Assembly: GCA_006503475.1 (NCBI GenBank)
Contig: RSEH01000220.1
Coordinates: 1-64,000 of the forward strand
DNA from: Stentor roeselii
Taxonomy: Eukaryota > Ciliophora > Heterotrichea > Heterotrichida > Stentoridae
DNA length: 64,000 nt
Direction of reading: 5' to 3'
Translations under genes and position numbers: made by a program
Notes under the pieces: model-generated
The model's database searches: none
Seen by the model: the letters and a program-made list of their open reading frames with translations, nothing else
Told to the model about the DNA's origin: nothing
Part shown: one piece after another, positions 20,398 through 30,333 of the stretch
How positions within the stretch are numbered: position 1 is the first letter of the stretch
How the letters are laid out: the number at the start of each line of letters is the position of its first letter

Positions 20398-23300
20398 ATG
20401 TTTGTTTATCTCAGCAAAAAAGTAACCGGTATCTAGATTGCTTTGCCTTCTGAAAGTTCAGAAATCAAAACATTGGCTTGGAACCAAACTGAAGGCTGGA
20501 TCGCCTGTGGAGGCAAAGATGCTATGCTTAAGGTTATCAAGTTGGAACCGCCCACTATCACAGCACCCGGGGAAGCTCCCAAGTCGAACTTGTCTATGAA
20601 CCAGACACTTGAAGGTCATCATAGTAGCATTCGAATCCTTAGCTGGAATGAGCCATACCGAAAACTCTCCAGTTCAGACCTCGACGGTCTAATCATAGTT
20701 TGGTTCCTACGTAAGGGTGCATGGGTAGAAGAGATGATAAACAACCGAAACAAGTCAACAGTATGCGACATGAAATGGAGCAGAGACGGTCAAAAGATCT
20801 GCATCGCCTACGAAGACGGTGCAGTAATCGTAGGAAGTGTTGAAGGCAACCACATCTGGGGTAAAGACCTTCCACATCCCCTGACCCACCTTGAATGGTC
20901 TCCAGATTCAAGAATTCTTCTTTTCGCGAGTTCTCAAGGCGAGGTCTACATTTACGACGGTGCAGGAAACTTGTTGCGTCCAGTGCAGTTAAAATGCATG
21001 AAAGACTACAAAGGCTCTAACAAGTCAGTGGCCTGCATGTCTTGGAACTCTCCTCACAAGATGTATTCAGCTGAAGACTCTGCATTTCCTTGTCTTTGCA
21101 TCGCTTTTCAGAATGGAAGAGTGCAGCTTATGAAACATGAAAATGATGAGAGTCCTATTTTGATTGATACGGGAATGACTGTCAGTTGCACTGCTTGGAA
21201 TAATACGGGAAAGATTCTTGCGGTCTCTGGGTCGTTGCCTACTGAAGGAGGAGTTGTTTTGTTTTATACGAACTCGGGAGTTCATATGAGGACTTTAGCA
21301 GTTCCTGACTCTGCTTATGTTAGTTCGGTTTCTTGGGAAGGGAATGGACTTAGGATTGCTTTGTCGGTCTCGAGTATTATTTACTGTGCTAATATTAAAC
21401 CGGATTATAATTGGGCTTATTTTAATGATAGCATTGTTTATGCGTATTTGAAACAGGATCGGAATGACTTTTGTGTCGTGTTTTGGAATGTGAAAACTAA
21501 TGAGAGGTATGTGAAGTATATTAAAAAACTCATGCATACTTGTGCTTTTGCTGATCATTCTTTACTTGTTACCAAATCGGAAGACTCAAACCAACTGTGG
21601 ACCTTAACCCTATGCAACTCAATCGGTTGTCCAGTAGACACAAAAAAGATAAACATCGAGCCTTTATTCGTCTCAATGAACAAAACCCACATAATACTAA
21701 GCAGTACCGACAGTATCTACGTCTGGCAATACCGTTCACAAGTATCCCGTCTTCTGTCACAAGACACATCAAAGCGTAAAATGGGCAGAGAGAACGCGTT
21801 CAACATAGACGAGACTCCAGACCTAAACGCCTTATACGACTCAGAACGTTTTCAAAAGCCAAGCCGGAGCAGCCAAGACCCAGTCACATGCATCGTCGCT
21901 GGAGAAGGCTTTTTCCTTGTAGGTCGTTCTTCAGGAACCGTGAACAAATACACGATTCCTCACGTTGCCCTTGAATGTCGCTACAAACTGCCTTGCCGGC
22001 CACAGCTCATCGGCATCAACTGCAACTCAAGTAAAATCTCAGTCATCGACATCAACGGAGTCCTTTACTTTCACAGTCTCGAAGCCAAGGGCCAGGCAGG
22101 CTTTCGAGGAGAAAGTCTTGAAACTGTGAGAAAAGATGTTTGGGATATGAAGTGGAGCACTGATAACCCTGACCTTATCGTCATCATGGAAAAAACACGG
22201 ATGTTTGTTTTGCAGGGAAATGAATCGGAAGACCCTGTTATTTCTTCTGGGTACCTCTGTGAGTTTAAAGACCTGGAAATCAAAGCAGTGCTTCTTGATG
22301 AAATATTTAAAAATCCTGACTCGTTCTCAACACCTGATGAACTGATTCTTAGATTTGAAACTAGAAGTTTAAAAGACACAAGAGAAATGGTCAGCAAGTT
22401 AGATGTCAAAGAGGCTTTTTCACATGTCGAAAAAAATCCTTATCCGAAACTTTGGAGAATCGTTGCTGAAGCCGCTTTGGGAAAGTTGGAACTTGATGTG
22501 GCTCAGAAGGCTTTTGTTAGAATTGATGATTATCAAGGACTGCTTTTTGTTAATAAGCTGAAAAAGTTGAATGATCCTCAGAAACAAAAGGCGGAAGTTG
22601 CTGTTTTTTTTAAGAATTATGATGAAGCTGAAGAGATTTATAAGAGTATTGATAGGAAAGATCTTGCTCTTGATATGCGTGTAAGGATTGGCGACTGGGT
22701 CAGGGTTTTGCAGCTTATTGATCAGGGTGTTGGAAATGATGAACTTATTACTACTTCTTATAATTCGATTGGAGATCATTATGCGGAAAGGTTTAGGTGG
22801 AAAAAGGCAGCGAGTCATTATGCCTTGGCACAAAATATCCCTGCTATGGTTGAAAGCTACTTTCATGCTGAGGATTATGATAATTTGTTGAAAATTGTTG
22901 AACAGTTACCTGAGGAAGACCCCTTGCTTGAAAGTATTGCTGAGAGGTTTCAGGCTGTTGGCATGTGTGACTATGCTGTTAAGGCTTATTTGAAGGTTAA
23001 TAACGTGCGTGCTGCAATCGACTGTTGTGTCCTACTAAATCAATGGAATCAAGCAATCGAATTAGCTGAAAAAAACAACTTCGTTCAAATCGAAGCTCTC
23101 CTCTCCAGATATGCAAGTGTTTTAATAGAAGAAAACAAAACAATAGAAGCCATAATGCTCTACCGTAAAGCAAATAGAAACACTGAAGCAGCTAAAATTC
23201 TAAATAAAATCGCTCAAGATCTGGGAAAAACCCAAGCAAATCCTTTGACAATGAAAAAAATTTATGTGATGGCCGCTTTGGAAGTCGATTCTTACAAAAA

Positions 23301-23946
23301 ACGAGTAATTGAAGCTCAAATCACTGGAACAGGAAATACTGTCAGGACTCTTGACTCTTTAATCACCAGCGATATCAACACCATGTCTGATAAAACATTG
23401 GACAACCCCTGGCGTGGGGCTGAAGCTTTTCATTTTTATCTTCTGACTCAGAGGCAGTTGTATGAAGGAGACTATGAATCAGCTCTTAGAACTTCTTTGA
23501 GACTTGCGGAATACGAGAATATTTTAGAGACTCGAGATATTTATTCGCTTATTGCTTTAAGTGCTTTTTTCTCTGGGTATTATAAGGAATGCTCGAAAGC
23601 TTTTGTTAAACTTGAAAATCTGCCTGGCCAGACTGATGAAGATCGAGGGCTTTATGAAGACTTGGCCGTTGCCATATTCGTGAAACACCCGCCAAGAGAC
23701 CCAAAGCCAATAATAGTAAAATGTCCAGGTAAGAACTGTTCAAACTCAGTTCCCGACACAGTGACAAACTGTTCAGAGTGCGGTTCAAACTTCCCAGCAT
23801 GCATAGTAAGTGGAAGACCAATAATGGAGAAGTCTTACGTGCAGTGCATGAACTGTAAGCATAAGGCAATCGAGACCGAGCTTCAAAGACTTCGTTTAAA
23901 GGCCTGTCCCCTTTGCCACTCAGTGATTAAACTTAGAAATAGGTAA
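20398..23946 (+). CDS. IFT121: Intraflagellar transport protein 121 (WDR35)
   Basis: The start at 20398 gives MFVYLSKK, then a 15-nt intron (20422-20436), then IALPSESSEIKTLAWN. This reproduces the WDR35 N-terminus (MFFYLSKKISIPN...), which fixes the start and the intron. The protein is 1177 aa; human WDR35 is 1181. Two N-terminal WD40 propellers contain near-identical blocks (SNLSMNQTLEGHHSSI, EEMINNRNKSTVC, YEDGAVIVGSVEGN, WDMKWSTDNPDL). An alpha-solenoid follows (FVRIDDYQGLLFV, WRGAEAFHFYLLTQRQLYEG). The C-terminus has two CxxC zinc units (KNCSNSV..CSECG and CMNCKHK..CPLCHS). It is an IFT-A complex subunit for retrograde ciliary transport and membrane-protein entry. Codon-ending composition switches several times along the gene. 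Confidence 0.97.
20422..20436 (+). other. 15-nt intron of IFT121
   Basis: Sequence GTAACCGGTATCTAG, with A at position 10, lying between codons 8 and 9. The last codon of the intron is an in-frame TAG. Homology to the WDR35 N-terminus on both sides supports it independently. Confidence 0.95.
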
Positions 23947-23959
23947 AAGTAATAAACTA

Positions 23960-24244
23960 ATGGAAAGCCAGCAAACCTGCTTCATTTGCCACTTAAAAGC
24001 CAAGAACCCAAAATCTCTATCAAAGCATATCCGAGAAAGCCACAAAGGCATAAAACATCTAAAATGTCCTTGCAACAAAATCTTCGACCGAAAGCAGAAC
24101 TTCGAAGATCACTGCAATTCCAAGCATTTTTTAATGAAAAAGTTCAAATGTGAAAAAGGCTGCGAAAAAGAATTCATCACGACCAGTGCTCGTTTCGCTC
24201 ATTACCGGAAAAACCATTTCCCTTCTCTTGTGAAAAAAGAATAA
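23960..24244 (+). CDS. Small C2H2 zinc-finger protein
   Basis: 94-aa protein that is nearly all zinc finger. There are three C2H2-like units: CFICHLKAKNPKSLSKHIRESH, a middle unit with a shortened first pair (CPCNKIFDRKQNFEDHCNSKH), and CEKGCEKEFITTSARFAHYRKNH. It starts 13 bp after the IFT121 stop on the same strand and ends 3 bp before the seryl-tRNA synthetase stop on the other strand. It could bind nucleic acid, but three units with irregular first pairs do not allow a target to be named. Confidence 0.85.
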   Translation: MESQQTCFICHLKAKNPKSLSKHIRESHKGIKHLKCPCNKIFDRKQNFEDHCNSKHFLMKKFKCEKGCEKEFITTSARFAHYRKNHFPSLVKKE

Positions 24245-24247
24245 TAA

Positions 24248-25573
24248 TCAACGTTTCCATTTAAACTTATCGCAAGGGATCTCGTTAAAGTTTAGGTGAT
24301 TTTCCAGGCATTTTGGAAGTTTTACTTTTCCGTCTTCCCAGCCGTATTCGAGCAGGTTCATTATTATTCGGGGCACGGCGCAGGCCGTGCCGTTTACTGT
24401 GTGTTGATGAAGCTTCTCTAAACCACTTCGGTAGAATGAGTTTAAACGGATTGATTGGTAGTCGGTACAGTTGGAAGTGCTGGTCACTTCACCCCACTCT
24501 TGTCTTGATGGTGTCCAGACTTCGATGTCGTATTTTCGGTATGCACTTGCACCTAGCTCCAGTGTTGGCATGTCTAAGACTCTGTATGATAGCCCCAGGT
24601 CTTCGAGTAACTCGATTTGAATGTCGAGCATTTCTTGGTGGATTTTTTCTGACTGTTGCTGTGAGCAGAATGCGAACATTTCAACCTTCGAAAACTGATG
24701 CAACCTATAAAGTCCTTTCGACGAAACCCCCCTTCCAGCTTCCATTCGAAAGCAATGACTAAATCCAGCGAATTTAATCGGTAGTTGATCCTCATTAACA
24801 ACCTTATCACATCCAAGTCCCGCCAAAGGAATTTCCGAAGTTCCAACAAGACAAAGACCAGAGTTATCAACACAATAAAGCTGTTCAGCAGGGTCCCTCG
24901 GTCGAAAGCCGCAGGCTTTCGCCAATTCGACCTTGGCAAGATCAGGAGTGACAACAGGACTAAATCCTTTTTCAGAAATTTTCTTCATTGCCCACTGAAC
25001 AAGAGCAAGTTCAAGCAAGGCAGCTTCATTTTTAAGATACACAAATTTAGAGCCAGTGATTTTACTTGCTGAGTCAAAATCAAAAAGTCCGAGTTCTTTG
25101 CCGATTTCGAGATGGTCTTTTACGGAGCTTTTTGAAGGAAGTGCTGATTGCTTCAGTACTTGGGCAGAGGAACCCACTGGGGATGATGGGTGAGTCAAGT
25201 TTGGGATTTTTAAGGCTTCGGACATTAAAATTTCTTCTGTTTTTTGGATTTCACGTTCGAGGTCGTCTATTTGGATTTTGTAGTCTTTTCCTATCTTTCG
25301 GTGAAGTTCAACGTCTTTTGGAGAGTAGGGAGTTCTGTTTGGCGGTTACTCTTCTGTGTGAGTGTTTTTTAGCTTGCGTAACTTGTCTAGGTCGAACATT
25401 TGTTTTTTGTAGTTTTCCCAGAGTTGAGTCACTTTAAAAGGGTTGCAGTCAGATCCTCGGTTGGAAGAGTTGTTTGTGATTAGGGCAAGGTTTTCTTTCA
25501 GGAATTTGAAGTCGTAACGAATTTCTCCGTATTTTAGAAGGGACGGCAGATGAAGTTTTGAAAACCAACGCAT
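24248..25573 (-). CDS. Seryl-tRNA synthetase, probably mitochondrial
   Basis: A 15-nt intron (25335-25349) joins the N-terminal helical arm to the catalytic core, giving 436 aa, the usual SerRS length. The class II motifs are visible: GFSPVVTPDLAKVELAKACG, VGTSEIPLAGL (Ser-binding TxE loop), FRMEAGRGVSSKGLYRLHQF (motif 2) and NGTACAVPRIIMNLLEYGWE (motif 3). FSKVEMF and SNCTDYQSIR are also typical. The N-terminus MRWFSKLHLPSLLKYGEIR is basic and amphipathic, and the sequence resembles bacterial/mitochondrial SerRS, so import into mitochondria is inferred. Its start codon is only 7 bp from the start codon of the divergent PX gene. Confidence 0.93.
25335..25349 (-). other. 15-nt intron of seryl-tRNA synthetase
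   Basis: On the minus strand it reads GTAACCGCCAAACAG, with A at position 10. It is the only one of the five ending CAG rather than TAG. It splits a codon after the second base. Retention gives TAA at the second to fourth intron bases. Removal restores the helical arm of the enzyme. Confidence 0.9.
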
Positions 25574-25580
25574 TATTATT
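25574..25580. promoter_or_regulatory. 7-bp gap between divergent start codons
   Basis: Only TATTATT separates the ATG of the minus-strand SerRS from the ATG of the plus-strand PX gene. Any promoter and 5' UTR for either gene must lie inside the other's coding sequence or be almost absent. Confidence 0.6.
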
Positions 25581-26906
25581 ATGGAAAACGAACTCCTAGC
25601 CGCGACCCGAAAAGCGAAACAAAGCTTTTTAGTAGCAGAAATCGTTGACCTAAACTACAACCCAGACCTTTTTCTTGAGTTCTGCGAGAAAAAAAAGTCA
25701 AATAACATCGACGAATGGTCATTTGAAGAGCTAGAAATCTGTGTTAGCGAGTTCAAGAAATCCATAAAGTCCATAAATCCATCAACTGAAACTCCAAAAA
25801 CCTCAACAAACCCAACAAAGCCCTCCTCAGAGCCACCTTCAAATAAATTCCTCTCAGACTGTGAAATATCAAATCTTCCTACAATAAAATGCCTTCGAAA
25901 TGAGCTTGACTCTCACGTATCACTGAAGGTAATCGTCTGTAACCCAGAACTAGTAGATCCGGGTTTTTTATCCAGTAAGTATTTCGTTTATTTCGTCAAC
26001 ACCCTGCCTCCAAACTGGATAGTCCGGCGAAAAATAGAAGAATTTTTATGGCTTCGAGAAACTTTACTCGTTCTTTACCCAGGGACTTTCATTCCTTCTC
26101 TGCATAGGTCTTCGAAAACTCGTCCTGAAGATAAAGGACTTTACAAGCGGCAAGTCATGTTTTCTTCCTTTTTGAATAATATCCTTAGTTCTCCTTTGCT
26201 TAGGAATAGTGAATACGTCCTGGCTTTTCTTAAAGAAGAAGACTTGAAAAATATCGTTAAACATAGCAAAAGACTGCAAAAATCCAGAGATTTTTCAAGT
26301 GTTTCTTCTTATCAAGGCGAAGTGCAACTTGTTTATGCTGAGATGAATGAAAAGTATGAAGTTCTTTGTACTTATTTGACCAAATCGGAAAAAACTCTTA
26401 ATGAAATATTGGAAAGATTGAAAAAGTTAATCGCGGACTCGGTGATTTTGTCGGATTCTATTAAGGAATATGCTGAATTCGTTGGAAATTTAGCTGAAAC
26501 TTATGAAATTGTTAAAAATAGACAGTCAAGACAGGTTTTTTTTGAAGTTAAACAGGCCTTGATTTGCTGGGCAGAGTTTTCTATGAAAAGTACAAAGTTT
26601 ATTTATGAGGATATTAAACTTCCTTTGAATATTTTTAAACAAGAATTGGTTTCACTCAGAGAATTGGTGAAGGAAAGGGAAATTTTGATTACTTTGTATA
26701 GGAATAAGGAAAAGAGTAAAAATTTCAGGGATTTTTTTGCTTTTATTAATTTCAACTGTCTCTCAGAATCAGGGGTTACAATAAACAAATCAATAAAAAT
26801 CCTAAAAGAAAAATTAGAAAATGGTTTTATTAAAAAGCAAAAAGAAACAGTCGAGTTTCATATGGTATGGGGAAACATGATGGCGAACTTAGCAATTGTT
26901 AATTAA
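25581..26906 (+). CDS. PX-domain protein (sorting-nexin-like)
   Basis: 441-aa protein. Residues of about 110-225 fit a phox (PX) domain: the beta-strand KYFVYFVNTLPPNWIVRRKI is followed by EEFLWLRETLLVLYPGTFIP (the R-R-x-x-x-F-x-W-L-R phosphoinositide-binding signature and the P-x-x-P-like loop), then KRQVMFSSFLNNILSSPLLR. Residues of about 240-440 are helical and could form a BAR-like dimer as in SNX1/2-type sorting nexins. The N-terminal 100 residues include a Ser/Thr/Pro-rich linker. Inferred role: endosomal membrane binding and traffic. Its stop lies 3 bp from the stop of the convergent neighbour. Confidence 0.85.
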   Translation: MENELLAATRKAKQSFLVAEIVDLNYNPDLFLEFCEKKKSNNIDEWSFEELEICVSEFKKSIKSINPSTETPKTSTNPTKPSSEPPSNKFLSDCEISNLPTIKCLRNELDSHVSLKVIVCNPELVDPGFLSSKYFVYFVNTLPPNWIVRRKIEEFLWLRETLLVLYPGTFIPSLHRSSKTRPEDKGLYKRQVMFSSFLNNILSSPLLRNSEYVLAFLKEEDLKNIVKHSKRLQKSRDFSSVSSYQGEVQLVYAEMNEKYEVLCTYLTKSEKTLNEILERLKKLIADSVILSDSIKEYAEFVGNLAETYEIVKNRQSRQVFFEVKQALICWAEFSMKSTKFIYEDIKLPLNIFKQELVSLRELVKEREILITLYRNKEKSKNFRDFFAFINFNCLSESGVTINKSIKILKEKLENGFIKKQKETVEFHMVWGNMMANLAIVN

Positions 26907-26909
26907 AGT

Positions 26910-28559
26910 TTAATAAAAGTCAGCTAAATACTCTCTTCTAAAAACTTTATGATAATTGGTGAAATTACACAAGAAATAATCATCAATAGAAGCCTTCCCA
27001 GTATAATTTCTAATACTTTCAAATTCAATCAAAGACCCTCTCTTCTCCTCTTCATCATTAATACCTTTTCGATCTTCACATATCAAGGTAGTAGAAAGTA
27101 TCCAAAACTGATCATTTTCAATCCCAACGACCTGCAAAGGCATTTCAGGATCAAACAAAAACCCAATCACTTGAAATTCAACATCAACTTCAAACAAAAG
27201 TACTAAAAATTCATTGAAAAGTCTTATTTTTTTATTAGAAGTTAAACAAATGATTTTTCCATTTTCAAAAAGTGTTAGTTTGAATTGACCTTCACTTGAT
27301 TTCGTTTTTATGTTAATGCTGATTCTCGGGTTTCTATCAATGACCTGGCTTAGAGAGTTTAAGGTTGAAGTAAAGAAGATTTTTTCACAAGGGCCGCTGA
27401 GATATAGAATTGATGTGATTTTCTCGTTTTCAGCTAGTTTTATATCGAATTCTGAATGAAACATCAGGTTTGAATCGTCGAAAAAGTACAAACTTGCTAG
27501 ATTTGTAGTTTTATTGTAAAGAAATAAGGATGATTCGCTGCTACCTTCAGCAGAGATTAACTTTTTATATTCAAATACTTTTATGATGCTTGACTTGGAT
27601 TTTTGGCAGATGATCAAATAAGAAGATTTATCAATGATGAGGATTATCAACGTTTTTTCATTAGAAAGACGGGTAATTGAACTGATTTTCACTTGGCAGT
27701 CATTCATTATCAGTTTGACAAGAGTAAATTCAAGGAAATTTTTAAAGGGCTTAGAAAACTGAGTGATTTTTATCGAAATCATTTTGTACATCGAATTTTC
27801 CCATAAATCTGCAGCTTCTTTATTTAAAAGTTGGAAATATTTTAAATAAAGCTGATGAAGAGACTGCTTGCTTATAACAGCAAAGTTCTCAAAAATTTTT
27901 ATTGAAAAACTATTTTTCTTGATAAAAGGCTTGAAGGACTTTTTAAAGTCTTCGAAAAGATCTTCTAAGTCAATCGAGTCAAGAGTGAAGTACTTTGAAA
28001 TAAAAGAACTTTTAACACTTTCTAAATCAAGGCTGCCGAAGAGCTTTTTCTTGACTTTTGGCATTTCTAAGGTAGTTTCAAGTGATTTCAGCTCAGAAAT
28101 CAGAAGCTCAGCGATGATTGTCTGCTTTTCCGAGTGGTAGTCACAGTAGATACCCTTCACAGTCTTTAACAGGTCAAACAAAACTACCTTGTTGTTAAAA
28201 ATCGTTTCTTTTAAGGCCAATGCGAAATTTTTGCAGCAATCTTCAACTTTCTCGATTTTTCCGTTTTCGATGAGAAGAACTTCATTTGCAAAGATTTCTG
28301 AAGTTTCTTTTAAAGTCACTTCATAAGCTTCAGGGAGATTAGTATCAGTTTCTTGCAAGTCAAATAAGAAATTCGAATGAAAAGCTTGAACCATTCGAGG
28401 TTTATTTAAAATTTTTAAATTTGAAGAGGAATCAAGATCTGATTCTGATATTTTACTTTCATCATCAAATACTGAAAAATTTTCAGATTTTTTGAAAAGG
28501 ACCTTGATACCTGTAGAGGTTTCTTCGGTAGAAACCCTTTGATTCACTCCAAATTCCAT
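26910..28559 (-). CDS. Unknown protein, paralogue A of a tandem pair
   Basis: 549-aa protein of unknown function. Residues of about 95-260 are helical and residues of about 270-530 are strand-rich and may form a beta-propeller-like fold (LTLFENGKIICLTSNKKIRL). It is clearly related to the next gene along most of its length: AMPK/EMPKVKKKLFGSLDLESV versus AMPKTATKNLVTTLNLEAI, ISAEGSSESSLFLYNKT versus LCAEGSNESLVVFFTQT. It lacks the N-terminal Cys/His cassette of the paralogue and instead has an acidic Ser-rich start. The stop is 3 bp from the PX gene stop. Confidence 0.8.
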   Translation of the reverse strand: MEFGVNQRVSTEETSTGIKVLFKKSENFSVFDDESKISESDLDSSSNLKILNKPRMVQAFHSNFLFDLQETDTNLPEAYEVTLKETSEIFANEVLLIENGKIEKVEDCCKNFALALKETIFNNKVVLFDLLKTVKGIYCDYHSEKQTIIAELLISELKSLETTLEMPKVKKKLFGSLDLESVKSSFISKYFTLDSIDLEDLFEDFKKSFKPFIKKNSFSIKIFENFAVISKQSLHQLYLKYFQLLNKEAADLWENSMYKMISIKITQFSKPFKNFLEFTLVKLIMNDCQVKISSITRLSNEKTLIILIIDKSSYLIICQKSKSSIIKVFEYKKLISAEGSSESSLFLYNKTTNLASLYFFDDSNLMFHSEFDIKLAENEKITSILYLSGPCEKIFFTSTLNSLSQVIDRNPRISINIKTKSSEGQFKLTLFENGKIICLTSNKKIRLFNEFLVLLFEVDVEFQVIGFLFDPEMPLQVVGIENDQFWILSTTLICEDRKGINDEEEKRGSLIEFESIRNYTGKASIDDYFLCNFTNYHKVFRREYLADFY

Positions 28560-28642
28560 TTTTAACTCAATATTTATCTAAATCAGGTCTTGATATTGCA
28601 TATAATCTCTAAATTCAAGTATTAAACTCAAAAGGCCATCAT

Positions 28643-30316
28643 TTAACTACCTATTGAAAATGCTCGGTCAAAAAACTTCGAAAGCTCTTTCGTCATTTCA
28701 TTCATTTCAATCCCCTCATAAGACCTCGTCACTAAATGAATGCAAGAAGGTGGAAGTGGCTGAGCCTTGTAAAACCTTTCAGGATAATCCAACTTTACTT
28801 CCAACCAAATCTCTTCAACATTTTCTCCTTTCAATCCTAAAATACGGAAACTTCTTGAATTCGTGAAAACATAACAAAATTTTTCATAAATCACGAAAAA
28901 TTCCTGAATTTTTTCAAGTTTTTCAGTAAAAATTCTGAGTTTTGAATTAGATGATAGAATAATCAGTTGTTTTGACTTATGGTACTTTAAATGATGACCA
29001 GTTTCAAGATCGTGGTCGATGTTGACAAGACACCTGGGTCCTTTGAAAAGAACAGAAGAAAGAGGGTATTTATTAGTCGAAAGAACAATTTTTCCCCTGG
29101 TTCCTTCGATGTAAAGAAGACTAGAAACGATTTCATCTTCTTCTAGTTTCAAGTCGATTTCTTGTTGTTCTGCCAGTCGAGAGTCTTGCAAGTGAAAAGC
29201 AAAGCATTTTTGATTTGTCTGAGTAAAAAAAACTACTAAAGACTCATTTGAACCCTCTGCGCAGAGAGTTGATGTGTTTGGGAAGACGTCTATTAAAAAA
29301 GACTTCTTTTCAGTAGAGTGAATAAGAAAAGAATGCTTGTCGATTTCCATGATTAGGATCAGGTCGTAACTTGATATCTGAGTAATTGACTTTAATTCAA
29401 TCTCACTCTCACAAAGTATCAACTGACAAAGCCGAATCACGTTTTGATCATATTCTAAAGGTTCACTTTCTTTAATCTCCTTTAAAAAAACACTAAACCG
29501 GACAAAAGAGTTCTTTTTCCAAGTCGACTCTATCAACGGCTTTAATTCACTCCAAACCCGATGCTGGATTTTTTCCAACTCATAAGTAAAAGTCGCTTCT
29601 AACTTATCAAAAATATCCCAATTCGGTTGAGACGATAAAAAAGGCGCAAAAGTCATTGAAAAGTTTTTAAAAATCTCTTGAAAGTTAAGTTTTCCCTGAG
29701 AAAACAATTCTAAAATAAACTTTTGTCTAATCGCTTCAAGGTTTAAAGTCGTTACCAGGTTTTTTGTAGCTGTCTTCGGCATTGCAAGCTTAATTTCAAG
29801 GTCTGACAGTTCATTCAAGAACAGTCGACTGATGAGGTCGATTTTTAAATTCGAGTAACTTTGGAAGACCAGAATGATTTGACTGTAAAGGACTTCAGGG
29901 TTTACTTGAAAATTGAAAATTACTTCATTTAAAGACTCAGCAAGAGACCTGCAATATTCTTTTATCTTCGCGTCATTCCCAGGCTCGACCATGAAAAAAC
30001 GATACTGAAAAAAGTTGATCATTTCATCTAAAGTTCTCTGAATGTCTCTTGGAAGTTCTGTCTTTTCAGCAGTGGTCCAGCAGAGACAGTTCAAGTTAAA
30101 AGCATTGACAAGGGAAAAGTTCGGGACTTGACAAAACCCTCTTCTAAAAATAGGTCTACAAAAATAGTTCAACACTCCAAAGTCATTCATATACCCCTCT
30201 CCACTTTTATTCATTTCTTGCATGTGACTCCAGCAAAGTCTTCTATTGACTTGACTTCCACATAAAAATCCCATCAAATTGGAACATTCTCCCCATTCAC
30301 ATCTACTACTTTCCAT
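28643..30316 (-). CDS. B-box-like protein, paralogue B of a tandem pair
   Basis: I chose the Met at 30316, giving 557 aa. The frame is open to a Met at 30439, but that would overlap the divergent Kelch gene by 106 bp, and 557 aa is close to the 549 aa of paralogue A. The N-terminus has a B-box-like Cys/His set (CEWGECSNLMGFLCGSQ then LCWSHMQEM). A helical middle and a strand-rich C-terminal half that may form a beta-propeller follow (LSTNKYPLSSVLFKGPR, LIILSSNSKLRIFTEKLEKI). Function unknown. The combination of B-box-like cassette, helical region and repeat domain recurs in several genes of this window. Confidence 0.78.
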   Translation of the reverse strand: MESSRCEWGECSNLMGFLCGSQVNRRLCWSHMQEMNKSGEGYMNDFGVLNYFCRPIFRRGFCQVPNFSLVNAFNLNCLCWTTAEKTELPRDIQRTLDEMINFFQYRFFMVEPGNDAKIKEYCRSLAESLNEVIFNFQVNPEVLYSQIILVFQSYSNLKIDLISRLFLNELSDLEIKLAMPKTATKNLVTTLNLEAIRQKFILELFSQGKLNFQEIFKNFSMTFAPFLSSQPNWDIFDKLEATFTYELEKIQHRVWSELKPLIESTWKKNSFVRFSVFLKEIKESEPLEYDQNVIRLCQLILCESEIELKSITQISSYDLILIMEIDKHSFLIHSTEKKSFLIDVFPNTSTLCAEGSNESLVVFFTQTNQKCFAFHLQDSRLAEQQEIDLKLEEDEIVSSLLYIEGTRGKIVLSTNKYPLSSVLFKGPRCLVNIDHDLETGHHLKYHKSKQLIILSSNSKLRIFTEKLEKIQEFFVIYEKFCYVFTNSRSFRILGLKGENVEEIWLEVKLDYPERFYKAQPLPPSCIHLVTRSYEGIEMNEMTKELSKFFDRAFSIGS

Positions 30317-30333
30317 TATTTCAACCTTCATAA

